Source of the DNA: Holothuria scabra
Lineage: Eukaryota > Echinodermata > Holothuroidea > Aspidochirotida > Holothuriidae
Assembly (NCBI GenBank): GCA_037179385.1
Contig: CM074195.1
Span: 28,166,222-28,230,221, forward strand
Length of the DNA stretch: 64,000 nucleotides
Direction: 5' to 3'
Under the pieces are notes generated by a model that saw only the letters and a program-made list of their open reading frames with translations, searched no databases and was not told the origin of the DNA. A program made the translations under genes and the position numbers. Shown here piece by piece: positions 1-11,620 of the stretch. The number at the start of each line of letters is the position of its first letter. Position 1 is the stretch's first letter.

Positions 1-15
1 TGTACAGTAACTCAC

Positions 16-176
16 CTGAACCAGAAACAACCCCAATTCCAGCTTCGATTGATGAAATAGTTTGTAGCCAAATAGAAGAAGAACATAGCAACAGGATCAT
101 TGAAAAGACGAAGTACATAAATGGAGTGTATTCTGTAGGAAGCACAGCACACAAAAAACATTACATAAGGAGGCAC
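16..176 (-). CDS. ALG3: ALG3 exon 4
   Basis: Has no ATG, so it is found only by reading the splice-bounded frame. Acceptor CATGCAG precedes GTGCCTCC, and donor GTGAGT follows base 16. Encodes residues 139-191 ([20 protein letters not shown], then [11 protein letters not shown] and a membrane stretch), ending two bases into a Ser/Arg codon. Phase fits exon 3 exactly. The antisense frame 3-185 (+) is also open, but it is a shadow. Confidence 0.93.
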
Positions 177-3100
177 CTGCATGGATAAAAGAGGTGAAAG
201 GATGTAATAATAATTATTTTGAGTTGAATCAACTATTGCTATTTTAAACTACAGTACCTGTCAGCACATACATTGTTCTCATTAGGATTCAAGACCCTAG
301 AATCTGGGACCCCTAAAATATTTTTCAGGAATCTGAGAAAAAGTTGCAGGATCCCACAACTTTTTCAAGAGTCACACTTAAGCGTATAAGGCTACCAGAC
401 AGATAAATCTTATGCCAATTAACTTCACTACTGCATTCTGGGAAGGATTTTCCATAACAGTTTCAATTTAGGAATTTTGACCATTGGCCTGCTTCATGGT
501 GGTGATTCTCTTGCAGTTCTTTACATGGAATAAACCTTCCCAGGGTTGCAGTTTTGAGGCACCTTGTCTCTAAATGGAATATAAATGTCTATGAAAATAT
601 CTTCTGTACATAGATTGAAGCAACACATCACTGTGTGAATAGGCAGAGGTTGTGTATCTCTTAAACACACCCAAAATTTCTTCCCAAACATCAAGGGCAC
701 AAAAGCTGCTACATATACATTTTAATCCTATATCTTTATTGGTCAAATTTTCCTAAATGCTGATGTAACCTCCACTTTATTGAGTCACCACCATATCACA
801 GTGGGGCAGTTTGTGCATCCCCATTATCCCTGGAGCTATGTTGACCAGTGTCATACCCCTCTTAGGGTTTCCCATGCTATAGGTAGAAGGGTAGGGATCA
901 GATAAAGTGTGACTCCATGGCCCCCTGGTCAGGAATTGATCAGAGGGGTAATAACCCCCTCCTATAAAAACTCTAATAAAGAAACCAAAAACTGAGATGA
1001 TCTTCCCTTATAATACGGGTTGTGATGGGTGTCCCTCACTTAAAGTGAAAGGAGCAAGCTGAGATTCCTGGAATGAGGTATGGACTGCAGCTGCCAACAG
1101 GGAAGGGAGGAGATGCTCTGTGGGAGGCCTCTTATGTCACAAGGGATGAAGAAGATTGGTAACAGCTGAAGTACTGTAAGATGATGATATTTATCATCCC
1201 AAATGTCATAAAAATGATAGGCTGATCTATTGGCGTATTTTTAATGTCAATGCCAATTATCTACCTCATCAAGATCAAAGAAAAAGAAAATAACTGCAAG
1301 TCTCCGAATGCATACTTTTGACTAGCCCCAAAAGAGACTCTACAGCTACAATCTTGGACAAAACTGTGGCTAATTTTTCTCATAACACTACTACATTCCT
1401 GTCTTTCAGAAACTATGAACCTGATACCACAGTTTATGCCCAAAACATGCTGTAATAAAATTTTGAACCTGACTTCCTGTTTCACACCTTGCTCCATTTT
1501 ACCTGTTTGCATCTAGCATACACACATAAACTTGAAGATCATGTACATTGTTTGCACTCAGATGAACTTCTGCCACAAGGGATCTATTAGGCCTACATAA
1601 TATTTGGATGCTCGCACAATGATTCACTGTTGATCCAGGCTAGCCAGCAGTCAATCCTCTTAGAGGAGCTGTCAGTAAAGGGATGACTTCAGATAAGATA
1701 AACAGAAAATGTAGCAATCTTGATGACTTCAAGAAAAGGCCATTTATTTCTTAATGATATTCTTGAATCTGATTTTCTAGTCCCACATGCAACCCTCACT
1801 CCCTCTCCCAATGCTACCCAAAAAGAATGACTACTGTATATGCTGTAAATATGGTAGCTGTGGACAACTTTGGGAGGGGGGCAGGGGTGATGCAACCAGT
1901 TTTGCCTGAGACTGTAGAACCAATTTTCCTCTTGGTAAGCTTTGAGCACAAAAGTTTGGAGCAGGGCAAATATGATAAAATACAGGTGTTGTTATACCAA
2001 TCACACTTCTGCCTCAGCCTTTAATCTTGGACAAAACTCCTTTGATAACCCATACCCCTATTCCCCAATAGCAATGTTGAGTCAAAACATTTTCTTCAAA
2101 ACTCAGCATTGGTATGCGGGGGAGGGGCTTACATTTAATCTTAAAGTGGCGAGCAAGATTAATTTCCACATCATTAAAAACTATCCTCGCAGGTGAAGTG
2201 GTGAAAGGTGTTTCAACAGCTTTGTTCAAGATTGCAGTTGTATTTGCATGCAAGGTATTGAGCTGGATATGTTTTAAGATAAGCTTTTAGCCAGTCATAC
2301 ATCTTGCTGTTGTTAAAATGGTCAAAACTTGATGCAGAGGGTCAAATTGTCAAGGGACAGCCTCTTGGATGGGAAATTAAAAAGCATCGATATAAAAAAA
2401 GATGTGTTAAATCTAAATGGACACACACATGTAGACTTCACAAATGCTTGGTGCTAAGCATAAGCAACTGAGTAGAGAAAACAAACCAGTGAGCCACACA
2501 ACTGGTAAAAAGACCATGACTGGCCCAACTTAAACCAACTGGTTAGAAACTGACCTGTAAGATCTCATCTAACTAGGTGATTAAAGCAGCCAAAAAATAC
2601 TAAAAATATCCATTGTACTGACTCTCTTTAAAGCATTTTCCTTGTTGGTAGAATACTTCTTCATCTTTCCCAAATATTCTTACCTTTTTTGTTTTCTGAA
2701 ATATTCTAAATACCAAGAGGAGTGTTGCCAAGTAGAGAACAGCAAATAGATACTGAGCAAGTCTGATGTCAGTACCTTTGTCTGTTAAGTAATACAATCC
2801 CATAAAGATGTACACAAAGCCAGCAGGGTATCTGTAAGACAAGAGGGCATTATATATTGTAATTCTTAAAGGCAGACAGTTCTCACATAGTGCAAACCAT
2901 AATTTTGCAGTAGTAGTCAACACAAATTCATAATTGGCCCAGTTCTTTGCTCGACAGCAGATTCAAAAAAGCTGAGTACTGTGGCTCATATTACACAGTA
3001 TGTACTGTTTGATTAAACATAAGGGTCTTGTATGCTCACCCTGAAGCAATGAACTGGTATTGTGTCTGAATGAGAATGAGTTTTAGGAAGTTCTGGGAGG

Positions 3101-6100
3101 GGATTAATTAAGCAGGTTGGGAGAATAAGAACTGTCTAGGGTAATAAGTAACTGCCCATAAAGAGACTGAATGAAAAACAGGTTATTATTTTACCCCCAA
3201 ATGGGCCCTTTCCCCTCTCCTCTCCTCTCATCAGTAGAAACTTTCCACACTTTTCACTCTGGTCCCTCCTCTAATAGCAAAAATAAAACCATGTTAAAGC
3301 AGCAACCAGAGTTTGTTTTTCATTTTTTCAATTTAATTATGCACCACATATGTACATTGACTTCAAACTAACAAAAATGATCCATGATCAGTCTAATGTT
3401 GTGATTGGTAACAGTGTAGTGGAGGATGTCTAGTTTTGCACCTGTGTGGAATTTTGTTACCCGACAATTATTCAGAAATTTTTATTCCAATGTAATTAAC
3501 ACAAAATCAACATTTCTTCTAAACCTGAAAGACCACTTCAATATTTCTTTATTCTGGTAAACAATCAGTTCAGAGGGGAAAATAAGGTGCTAGAACAAAA
3601 AGTAATAATATTTTCTTGTCAAAATCTAATTGCCCCTTTAAGTTACAAAGGCTTGTCACACAAATAGTTGCCTATTAAAAGCCTTCACAGCAGACTTGTT
3701 AAATATGTATATCTCTTGTGACTTACATACACTAACAGCTGCGGCCCCCCTGCAGGCTGGGGGGTCACAAAATATGACCTCAGTACTCCCTGCCACAATA
3801 CGAGATTACTAAAGAGGAGGATTTCAAATGAATTTGATCCATATGTAAAACTGAAATAGAGCTTGAAATGTATCTAATTTTATTTTTGATCTAGCTGACA
3901 CTGTATAACACATTCATGTTGCTGTGTCATTAAATCCCATGTTGGCAATGAAATACTGTAGATCATTTCCTTTTTTCAAAACTTCAGTTTTAAGTAACAA
4001 AGACCTTTCAAATGTTGACTGATTTCAATTAATGAATATTCATATGGCATGATGAAACTTCAGCTGTAACGTTCTAGATCTGCCCTCTATTTTACACAGA
4101 AAGTCAAAGAGACTTCTTTATTGTGCGGGTTTTTAGCAAGAGAAATCACACACTAAATCCCCATTCACTCTGGTCTTGTAAAAGGCCTTATAATCAGACT
4201 TTCCGTGGCTGATTTTTGGTTCAACATTTATGATTTGTGCTTGTTATGATAAACTAAATAGTGCACAGTTTCTACACAGCTTTACATACAATTCTTGTCA
4301 GAGTTTGCAAAAACTGGTATCACAAACTGTGCAGCCAATTCAGGTCAAGGAATAATACATTTCCTAACAGGCAACATCCTGCCAAAAATACCTGCATGAT
4401 GTGGATTGAAGGCTACACATTATACTGTAGTCATTTACTGACTTGGACAAGTTGCTCAAGTTTATTTAAAGGCATAGTTTCAATGTAAGCAGTTACTCAG
4501 TGACTTTAGACAATGAGGTTCCTAAACCTGTGATGGGATTAGGGAACATATGCTTTGCCTACAACAGATCTTTAAAATGGACTTCTCTAATGATTTGCAG
4601 GAAAGCTTCTTCCTGGTGGCTATCTTATTTAAGTAAGACTTACACCAAAGGCCCTGTGCCTCCTTTAAGCTGCATATAGTCATATGTTCCATTGACGACA
4701 CCTTCAACCTCTGACATATAAGCTTCCCAGTCAATTTCTGTGTCTGCAAAGAAACAAAATGATAAAGATATCAATGGATGATGCAGAAGGGCAGTTAAAC
4801 AAACCTTAAGTGACCCCCTGAGAAGGATTTGCTTCCCAAAGGATCTGATACTCTTTTGCAAAAGCCCATTTATGTTAAAGGGTGAGACTTAAACATTCAC
4901 CTCAAAGAAATTACATTCCAAAAGGAGATCTGCATCACCTGATGGCACCCTGAAGCTGAACTGACCTGCCAAGGGAAGCTCTAACAGGAGCTTAGTAACT
5001 GCTTGGTTCACCTTGAATATGCACTATCAAAGCCTTAAAACATTGATACTTTGAAGAGAAATAAGAAGAAAATTGAGAATCAGATGTTTCTTCAAAATAA
5101 GTTTGGATGGACTGCTCTTGCCCTTTTCACTCTAATATTAATGTGAGGTCCCCTTCTTCATCTACATAGGTGAGCAAAAAGTCACACTCCTCACAATAAT
5201 CTGAGGGGAGTGATCGTGTGCAATCACCATTGCACGACAAAATTCAAAGCCTGCTACCAAATTTGAAGGTTTTCATCGTTTCATTCACACAAACCGTATG
5301 TGACCTTTGACCTATACCAAAATGAATGAATCCTTCAATCAAAACACATACAAAAGCAAATAAGAAGAGAATGTTCATAAAAATCCTGTTACAATAACAA
5401 ACACTAAATTAATGTATGCACAAATGTTAACAAAGAACTTACCTTAACAACTGAATATTAATAACTAAAGAAGTGCTTTGCAAGTGTCCCTTTGAAGGAA
5501 TTTGCAAGTCTGTGACCAAGAAAAATAATCTATTAAGCTGTTTCTGCAAAAGTAAGGCATCCTTTACTGCTTATGTTCGTTCAAAGCTTAGTATCATCCC
5601 TTATTTGGTCCAAAAAAGTTTCAGCTATGACTACAACATGTACTGTTTTTCTAAGTAATGTAGCCTTTGAGGAAAATCTCAGGGTTTACATTACAGGAGA
5701 TTTGAAGTTATCTGTAGCTACTGCTCCAAGGGCTAATACAGTAGGATCATGGATGCTTGGTTTGATCAAGAGAAATTTGAGCAGTTTTAGTAAAGCTGTT
5801 GTTCACATTTGTATCAGCAGAATATGCCACTCTGGCTTGGAGTCTGTTCTGTGAAAAGGACTTTCTCTTTTAGAACGAGTTCAAAGGAAAGACACAGTGC
5901 CTTATACATGAGGCATGAAATCTATCTCACTGTATCTAGCATCTAAAGCCTTCTACCCTGGAGTTGCGAAGAAATTATTGAAAACATGTAACATGTCTCC
6001 TAGTCAAAAAACCAGGGTCCTAAGCCCAAGAACTTAAAAAGACCAACTTCACTCTTTTTTAATAAGAATGGTATAAAAAACACTCTTCTTTAGATATTCC

Positions 6101-7935
6101 AATAGATGGTATTAATTCTCTCAAATGGGTTCTTAATACAACTTTCCCAATTAAATGAAAAGTCAAACCCTCCTGTTTTTAAAATTAGGCTACTTCACAT
6201 CTAATGAGGAAGTTCATGCCCATGATACAAGGCAATCTGGCAACATGCACAGGTCTGACTCTTGACCCAGTACAAATATTTTTAAACAGTGAATACTGTA
6301 CATTATCAAGCAAATACTGCCTGGAAGTATTTGTCAAATTTCGTAAAAACCATCCTCCATCATCCTAAGTCAAACACAATCTCAGCAACACATTTTTTAA
6401 GAACTATTTTTCATGTTATTAATTTGGTGACCTCTTAGGGGTTTCAAAATGTTTCAGTTAATAATACAGTCATGTGTGTAATATCATATGATTATTATTC
6501 TCTCTTCATAACTTGTTTTTATTTAATTCTGGGGGAGTGGATCTACTTGTTAAGCCTTTAAAGATCTTTAGACCACTTCCTTTTATCTTTTGTTCATTAC
6601 CTAAGTTACTGTAAAAATGTTTTCTGCTTTATCTTGTATATCCTATGGAAAAAGAAAAAAACCTAACCAAAAAGAAGATTACACCAGTTAGTTCTAATTA
6701 AATAGAAACTCATCCTCATTGAGATACATTTCTAGTTTATTCTTTGGACCAAACTGCACTCTGGTGAGTATACACAGCCACGTGTTATCTGAATACTCTG
6801 AGCAAAAGATGTGTAAAAACAAGTAATATAGTCTACTCTGCAATTTTTTTAGTTTGATGTCAATCAAAAGCTGTGCCAATTGAGAATTTCTGCAGGCTAC
6901 TGGAAAAATTGTTGTCTGGGTTGTGTTTGAGTGAGTGTACATAGAAAAGTTTACAGTGTATAATCAAACACTCTCTGTACAGTTCATAAACTGTGTAATA
7001 TAAGTTTTGGTACCCTCCATTGTTTCAATTACCTGTCAACCAAAGAGCTGAGCCAATTGAGAATTTCTGTAAGCCCCTATAAGAATAGCAGTGTGGGGTG
7101 AGAGTGATTGGACCTTAAAGTCTACGATAGATTCCTCACCTCATGTATACTATAGTGGGGTGTGCATCATACAAAAATCTAGGAATTATAGTACTCTCTG
7201 CCTCCTATGTGCACTAAGGAATGTACTGTGCCGTAGGAATGGCTAAGAAGACTAAGCAAAAATAGCTAGGCTGTAGAACACAGTGACACTAAGTTAGGTA
7301 TAGGCCTACATGTAGCCTAGGCTACAGTAAATTAATGGAACAGACTTCAAGGCCACACCGGAAAGTACATTTGCCATACGCCAAAGAATCACGCCAAGGT
7401 GGTGGTGTTTGGACTTATACGCCACACCAATTGTTGCAATTGTATGCCAACTGTTTTAATTTTCCCTGTAGCAGCTGCGTACCTCCTACGCCAAATTTGT
7501 TGGCGTACATTTCCATACGCAAAAGATCTTTCTGTGAAAGGCCCTACTTTCCAGTAAGGCTTCCAGGGTTTACCTTTCATTTTCATATGAAATATTTGGC
7601 CTTACTCCTGAAATATCAAAATAAACTTATAAAAATAAGTTTTGGGCTGCTTTTTCCAATCTACCTAGCCTACCTAGTCTGGGCTTGGACTCCACCTGGT
7701 CATCATTACCATACCATTTTGGGCAAGGGGATTTACTGTTAACACTAGTTCCACGACTAATTTTCTCACATTTGACTTTCTTGATTATAATGATGTTGAC
7801 CACTATTTCGGCCAAAAAGAGAACACAGGCAACGATCCATAAGTAGGCTGGCTCAAATATTACGTCCTTTATCCGCAGTCTGTAAAATCTATCGAGCACC
7901 TCTCCTGCGAAGGATTTTCTTGACTTCTTTGGCAT
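16..7935 (-). CDS. ALG3: ALG3, dolichol-P-mannose:Man5GlcNAc2-PP-dolichol alpha-1,3-mannosyltransferase (5' part, four exons)
   Basis: ER multi-pass enzyme that adds the first dolichol-P-mannose-derived mannose to the lumenal Man5GlcNAc2 lipid-linked oligosaccharide for N-glycosylation (GT58 family). Coding exons on the complement: 7770-7935, 4644-4743, 2684-2831 and 16-176, together 191 codons plus 2 nt. Reading phases agree at every join, and donors are GTGAGA, GTAAGT, GTAAGA and GTGAGT. Diagnostic peptides: TEIDW and [12 protein letters not shown] (exon 2), [14 protein letters not shown] and ATLLLVF (exon 3), [11 protein letters not shown] (exon 4). These match vertebrate ALG3 almost residue for residue as I remember it. 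The human protein is about 438 aa, so roughly the N-terminal 44% is present and the rest lies left of base 1. Start is the ATG at 7933-7935, giving a basic cytosolic N-terminus (MPKKSRK) before the first membrane span. Introns are 1.8-3.0 kb and repeat-filled. The gene is divergent from the folate-receptor-like gene. Confidence 0.95.
177..2683 (-). other. ALG3 intron 3
   Basis: AT-rich non-coding sequence. It holds a 3' fragment of the tRNA-SINE near 2441-2575; the short open frames elsewhere show no family resemblance. Nothing else was recognised. Confidence 0.8.
2441..2575 (+). mobile_element. tRNA-SINE 3' fragment
   Basis: Matches the body and tail of the complete SINE at 49815-50048: CCAGTGAGCCACACAACTGG, a degenerate CTGGCCCAACTT block, and a terminal CATCTAACTA. 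The tRNA-like head is missing, as expected of a 5'-truncated insertion. Confidence 0.6.
2684..2831 (-). CDS. ALG3: ALG3 exon 3
   Basis: 148-nt exon, acceptor TCTTACAG, donor GTAAGA. Encodes residues 89-138 with [20 protein letters not shown] and a hydrophobic span ([14 protein letters not shown]). Ends in phase 0. Confidence 0.95.
2945..3168. mobile_element. Family A TTAA-type MITE, diverged copy
   Basis: Shares with the intact copies at 25502-25809 and 55851-56155 the blocks CACCCTGAAGCAATGAACTG, TTGTGTCTGAATGAGAATGA and GGTTGGGAGAATAAGAACTG. It lies in ALG3 intron 2, and the left end is eroded. Confidence 0.6.
3169..4643. other. Rest of ALG3 intron 2, nothing recognised
   Basis: AT-rich sequence with frequent stops in all frames. 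Contains a short GC-rich palindrome-like spot near 3741-3764 (CCCCCCTGCAGGCTGGGGGG). No exon or named repeat was seen. Confidence 0.6.
4644..4743 (-). CDS. ALG3: ALG3 exon 2
   Basis: 100-nt exon between acceptor TTTGCAG and donor GTAAGT. It completes Tyr56 and encodes residues 57-88 and two bases of Val89, including [14 protein letters not shown], the conserved first lumenal loop of ALG3 proteins. Confidence 0.95.
4895..5155. mobile_element. Family B MITE, diverged copy
   Basis: Contains the family core TACTTTGAAGAGAAATAAGA and the right-end block CTTCAAAATAAGTTTGGATG followed by ACTGCTCTTGCC, as in the copies near 26.4, 42.7, 43.0 and 48.6 kb. Confidence 0.55.
5560..6170 (+). pseudogene. 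CR1/L2-like LINE, decayed 3' ORF2 fragment
   Basis: A broken plus-strand frame resembles the C-terminal end of non-LTR retrotransposon ORF2: an [12 protein letters not shown] segment, then [18 protein letters not shown], then [12 protein letters not shown] coding near 5870. In the CR1/L2/Rex group the equivalent is DLGV-ISxDLK, followed by AxxANxVLGMIKR. It is interrupted by stops and frameshifts and is inactive. It lies in ALG3 intron 1. Confidence 0.6.
6700..7135. mobile_element. Family A MITE fragments
   Basis: Two partial copies share GAGCCAATTGAGAATTTCTG-type sequence (near 6870 and 7055). The second ends GTGGGGTGAGAGTGATTGGA then CCTTAAAG, close to the family's TTAA end. Confidence 0.5.
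7487..7507. repeat. Short perfect-arm palindrome
   Basis: TACGCCAA and TTGGCGTA arms around five bases, within a stretch (7337-7560) where TACGCCA-type motifs recur. Probably the remains of a foldback element in ALG3 intron 1, 260 bp downstream of the exon 1 donor. Confidence 0.5.
7770..7935 (-). CDS. ALG3: ALG3 exon 1
   Basis: Encodes residues 1-55 plus the first base of Tyr56: basic cytosolic N-terminus, then a hydrophobic first membrane span (around [20 protein letters not shown]). The donor GTGAGA lies at 7769-7764. Reading straight through it gives an unrelated tail, so the open frame beyond the donor is intronic. Confidence 0.9.
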
Positions 7936-8528
7936 TTTCGTATTTCGAGTTGGTTTGGGCTAGTGCCAGTGGTAGTATAGTAATAGTACTAGCACAATGG
8001 GCTTATTCTGGCTACTTCCAATTATACATTAATTACTTCCTTAAATAATAAGGCCAAGAATATGAGAATATTGTTAAAATCCATTTTAAAGGGATTTATA
8101 ACCATACAAATTGAATTTTCAATTATTCTGGCGACTTTTTTCACTTTTAATAGAAAGAAATATTCCTAAAACTGGCTTTTGTGATCTTAAAATTATTATT
8201 AAGATCAGGACAGTTCAAGGAAAGTAGAAGAATTTCGTTCTAAGAATTTATCGATCGCCGAACTGGACTGCCAGAAAGAATAACTTATCAATTTTAGGGG
8301 ATTCTTTTCAATATAAAATATCAAAAATTTTGTTCAGTTTAATTGGAATCATACTTTAACATAATTTTAATAAAAAATTTAGCACAATAACTTCTTGCAT
8401 AAAAAATGAAAAAGCAGTTTGCAGGATAATTCCAGAGAATGAGCTCAACATATTGTTTGGTCTGGTCACAATCTACAAAAATTTTGGATCGATTCTTGAA
8501 AATGCCTACATTTGCAAGTAAAATAGGA
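7936..8528. promoter_or_regulatory. Bidirectional intergenic region between ALG3 and the folate-receptor-like gene
   Basis: The two start codons face away from each other with about 590 bp between them, so this stretch must hold both 5' UTRs and both core promoters. No clear TATA box or initiator can be assigned by eye. The region is AT-rich with a small GC island around 8250-8275. Confidence 0.55.
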
Positions 8529-8628
8529 ATGAAACACTGGAATTTATGTCTATCTATCTTCATATATGTGGTCGTTTGGGTGTCTGTCGTGATGGCAGAA
8601 GAAAATCCTCTTCTGTGCACATGTTACG
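8529..8628 (+). CDS. Folate-receptor-like gene exon 1
   Basis: Encodes the signal peptide (MKHWNLCLSIFIYVVVWVSV, then VMA) and the first mature residues EENPLLCTCY plus one base of Gly. Donor GTAAGT. Confidence 0.75.
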
Positions 8629-11589
8629 GTAAGTTCAGACTTCAAAACGAATGAGACTGCGACCCCCGATAGCATCGACTAGCCTAACACTGTTGAAAGA
8701 TGCTAGCAAAAATAAAAGTAACACTAACAGTGATTAACAGGCCAAGCCTATGCCTATGCTTTCTTCAACCCTAGGGCAAACCTTACGTTAGCCTTCGAAC
8801 AGGACACAGTATTACAATTACCATGTAACGTGACCATGCTTTCGGGCATTAATATAGTAGCCTATGCCTAACGTTAGAGTAGAACTAGCCTAGGCCTAGG
8901 CTAAGGTTAGCCCTCAGTAAAGGACTGGTCATTTGCTACACTCACTAGCCTATACACAGTGCTTACAAGTCACTGTACTCCCAACTGTTTTAACAAGCGG
9001 GATGATCGGTCGAAGTTTTAAACGTTGTAATTAATTTTTCTTCTGACAGCAAATTTTTTACCTAAAACACTCATTTAATGCCATAACTATTCTTCTTCAA
9101 GCATTACAGGCACAACCAAACCCTTTTTGATCACTGAAGTCTTCCCGAAAGGGTTCAAACTTTGGAATGGAATCACCAACTTTTTCGTGCAATAGAATTT
9201 CCTTATTTTACTATATGACTTTGGAACTTTGTTTGCAACAGTATGCGAGGGGTAACTGTTGTGTCAATGTGGGCAACTTGCACAGTGGACTTACCATAGG
9301 GATTTATATGCTAAACGGCAAACATCTACATTATAGTTCTGTGACGCTTGGGATATCAGAGGTCTGACTGGGCAATCGCCCGTTCCATCCTCATAAAAAT
9401 TGACCGCAGGCCTTCAAGGTGACCTTGTTATTACCCTAAGCCACTGCACTGGAATGTATTAGTATTTTTTATGAATGTTGTAAATAAAAAGCCACAGGAA
9501 TGCCCACCGGACTCAAAAGGTTTTACTGGAAGATGGTCATTAAGGGTGTCCAATCCACCAAGCCAGAATTATTGTAATGTAACATTCTCAGTGACGTCAC
9601 AATAATATGCATGAGTGATCTAATGCAAACAAATATTTCGAACGCTACAGTAAACTTTCAAAAGTTTCAAAGGTGATGATTTTGTTCCAAATGTTCGGAC
9701 CTTTTTAGAGTCTTCCAGTTTCAAGTCTTCAAAAAAAGTTGCAATAGTTCAACAGGGTTTGGAAAAGGTAATTTATGGTAGCAAATAAACATTTTAGGTC
9801 CTACCTTTGCTACAAGAAAGAAAATAATTTCGACTAGTGACTAATTTCGACTGGACATGGTACTGTCAGAGACCAGCAAACGTGGAATCACAGGAGTAAG
9901 GACTATGTATAGGGAGCAATTACGCGACTGTCCATTCATAGTCCTTTACTGAGGACTATCAGTAGTAGAACTGGAGCGTATTATAATGTATCAGACACCG
10001 TTCAGTGGCTCTAATGTCAAAGTCAGGCTAATGTTACACATGGCTAGCCTAATTATAACTGGGTTTACATAGGCTACCCCTACTTATCAGTTAGGCCTAT
10101 AAGTAGGGTTAGGGCTAGGGTTATATGTGTGCATTGTATTGGTAAGGGTTTGGTACACATAGTAAATAGGGTAAGGGTTACAGTACAGTAGGTACACAAA
10201 TTATAATGGTTGCTTGAAAGTTAGAACAGGTTCTAAATTCAAACCCCTCATTTAAAATCATTCATTTATCAGTCGAATATGACAGTATTTTCTTCAATTA
10301 ATTGAAATATCATTAATCTTTGTGGCTCCATACAGTATGGTAAAATAACTGATAATTATTTTGCACCGTTCAGTGAACAACTGTGCATTTGAATGAGGTG
10401 TTCGATTTAGGACCTGTTCAAACTTTGAACCAACCACTATTATATTACTTGGTTATTGGCCTAGGATAGGGTTACGTATGTAAGTATACATAATTAGTCT
10501 AGATGTATAGGTACTGTAGGCAGGATTACGTTAGTTTCCACCCTCATTTTCTTTCCGCCCCTCAAGAATGGTGTTTTCTGCCCCATTTATTTTTAGCAGA
10601 AAACATCTTTTTGGGGGAGTCAAAAGTAGTGAAATGGAATGTGATATCAGTGGTACTTGTGTAAAATAAAGATGAATTGACTAGCGCTTACTTTTTGGTT
10701 TACCTTGGAAATGCAATATTGAAGTACTAAAATATAATGAAAGATACTTTGAAGAGAAATAAGAACAATATTATGAGATTTAGCTGCCCTTTCAGAACAA
10801 GTTTGGGGCCAGAGACTGCTCTTCAAACTTTATCAATGTCTTTTACTATTCAATGCGACACTTGTTACATGCTGACATCTTTCCCAGCAACATACCTGTT
10901 CAGTGACTAGGCCTACTAACAAAATGAAAAATATGTTCCATAGGCCCTGCCTAGACTAGGCCCACATTTAAGGGCAAGAACAGTCATCTTAAATTTGATC
11001 TTCAAGTGTGAAGTTTACTAGCAATAACTGCTTGGTTTTCCTTAAATATGCAATAGTTAAATCATAAAATGTAATGAAATATACTTTGAAGAGAAATAAT
11101 ACAGGAAAAATTGTGCTGTTTAATTTTTTCTTCAGAATAAGTTTGGGGCACCTTTAACCTTTTTTAAAGGGACTCATTGAGTTAAAGGGAAATATTGCGT
11201 TTAAAATGCTCCAACATAGCATTTAAAGTAAAGAGCTCTAGTCATTATCAAAACATTTGGACTCAACAACTTCTAAGTTAGGGCTAGGTCTAGTCCTTGT
11301 CCATACACTACCTGAAATCACAACGACGTGCACGACGAAACCAGCACACAACTAAAAGGATCAGGCCACCCTATTGATTTATTAGGGCGGCCCTCCTATC
11401 AGCCCATCACAGCTATTAAGTTTATCAAGCATGGGTCACTTTCATCATTGGAAGTTTCCAGGAGCCAAGATGAGGTTCATTGGAGCTTTTATTAATCTCC
11501 AATTTATATCTTATACTGTAGCTCCCAGTTCAGCACTGGGAATCCATAGCAAGAATTCCTGCTTTGGTTATACTATGAATGGTACAAAT

Positions 11590-11620
<31 letters not shown>

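Noticed and set aside
3..185. Open plus-strand frame of about 60 codons at the left edge that looked protein-like
   Set aside because: It is the antisense of ALG3 exon 4; the minus-strand reading matches ALG3 residue for residue and has proper splice sites.
10090..10125. TTAGGG-like stretch as an interstitial telomere
   Set aside because: Only two or three imperfect units (AGGGTTAGGGCTAGGGTT). Too short to support a telomere fusion.
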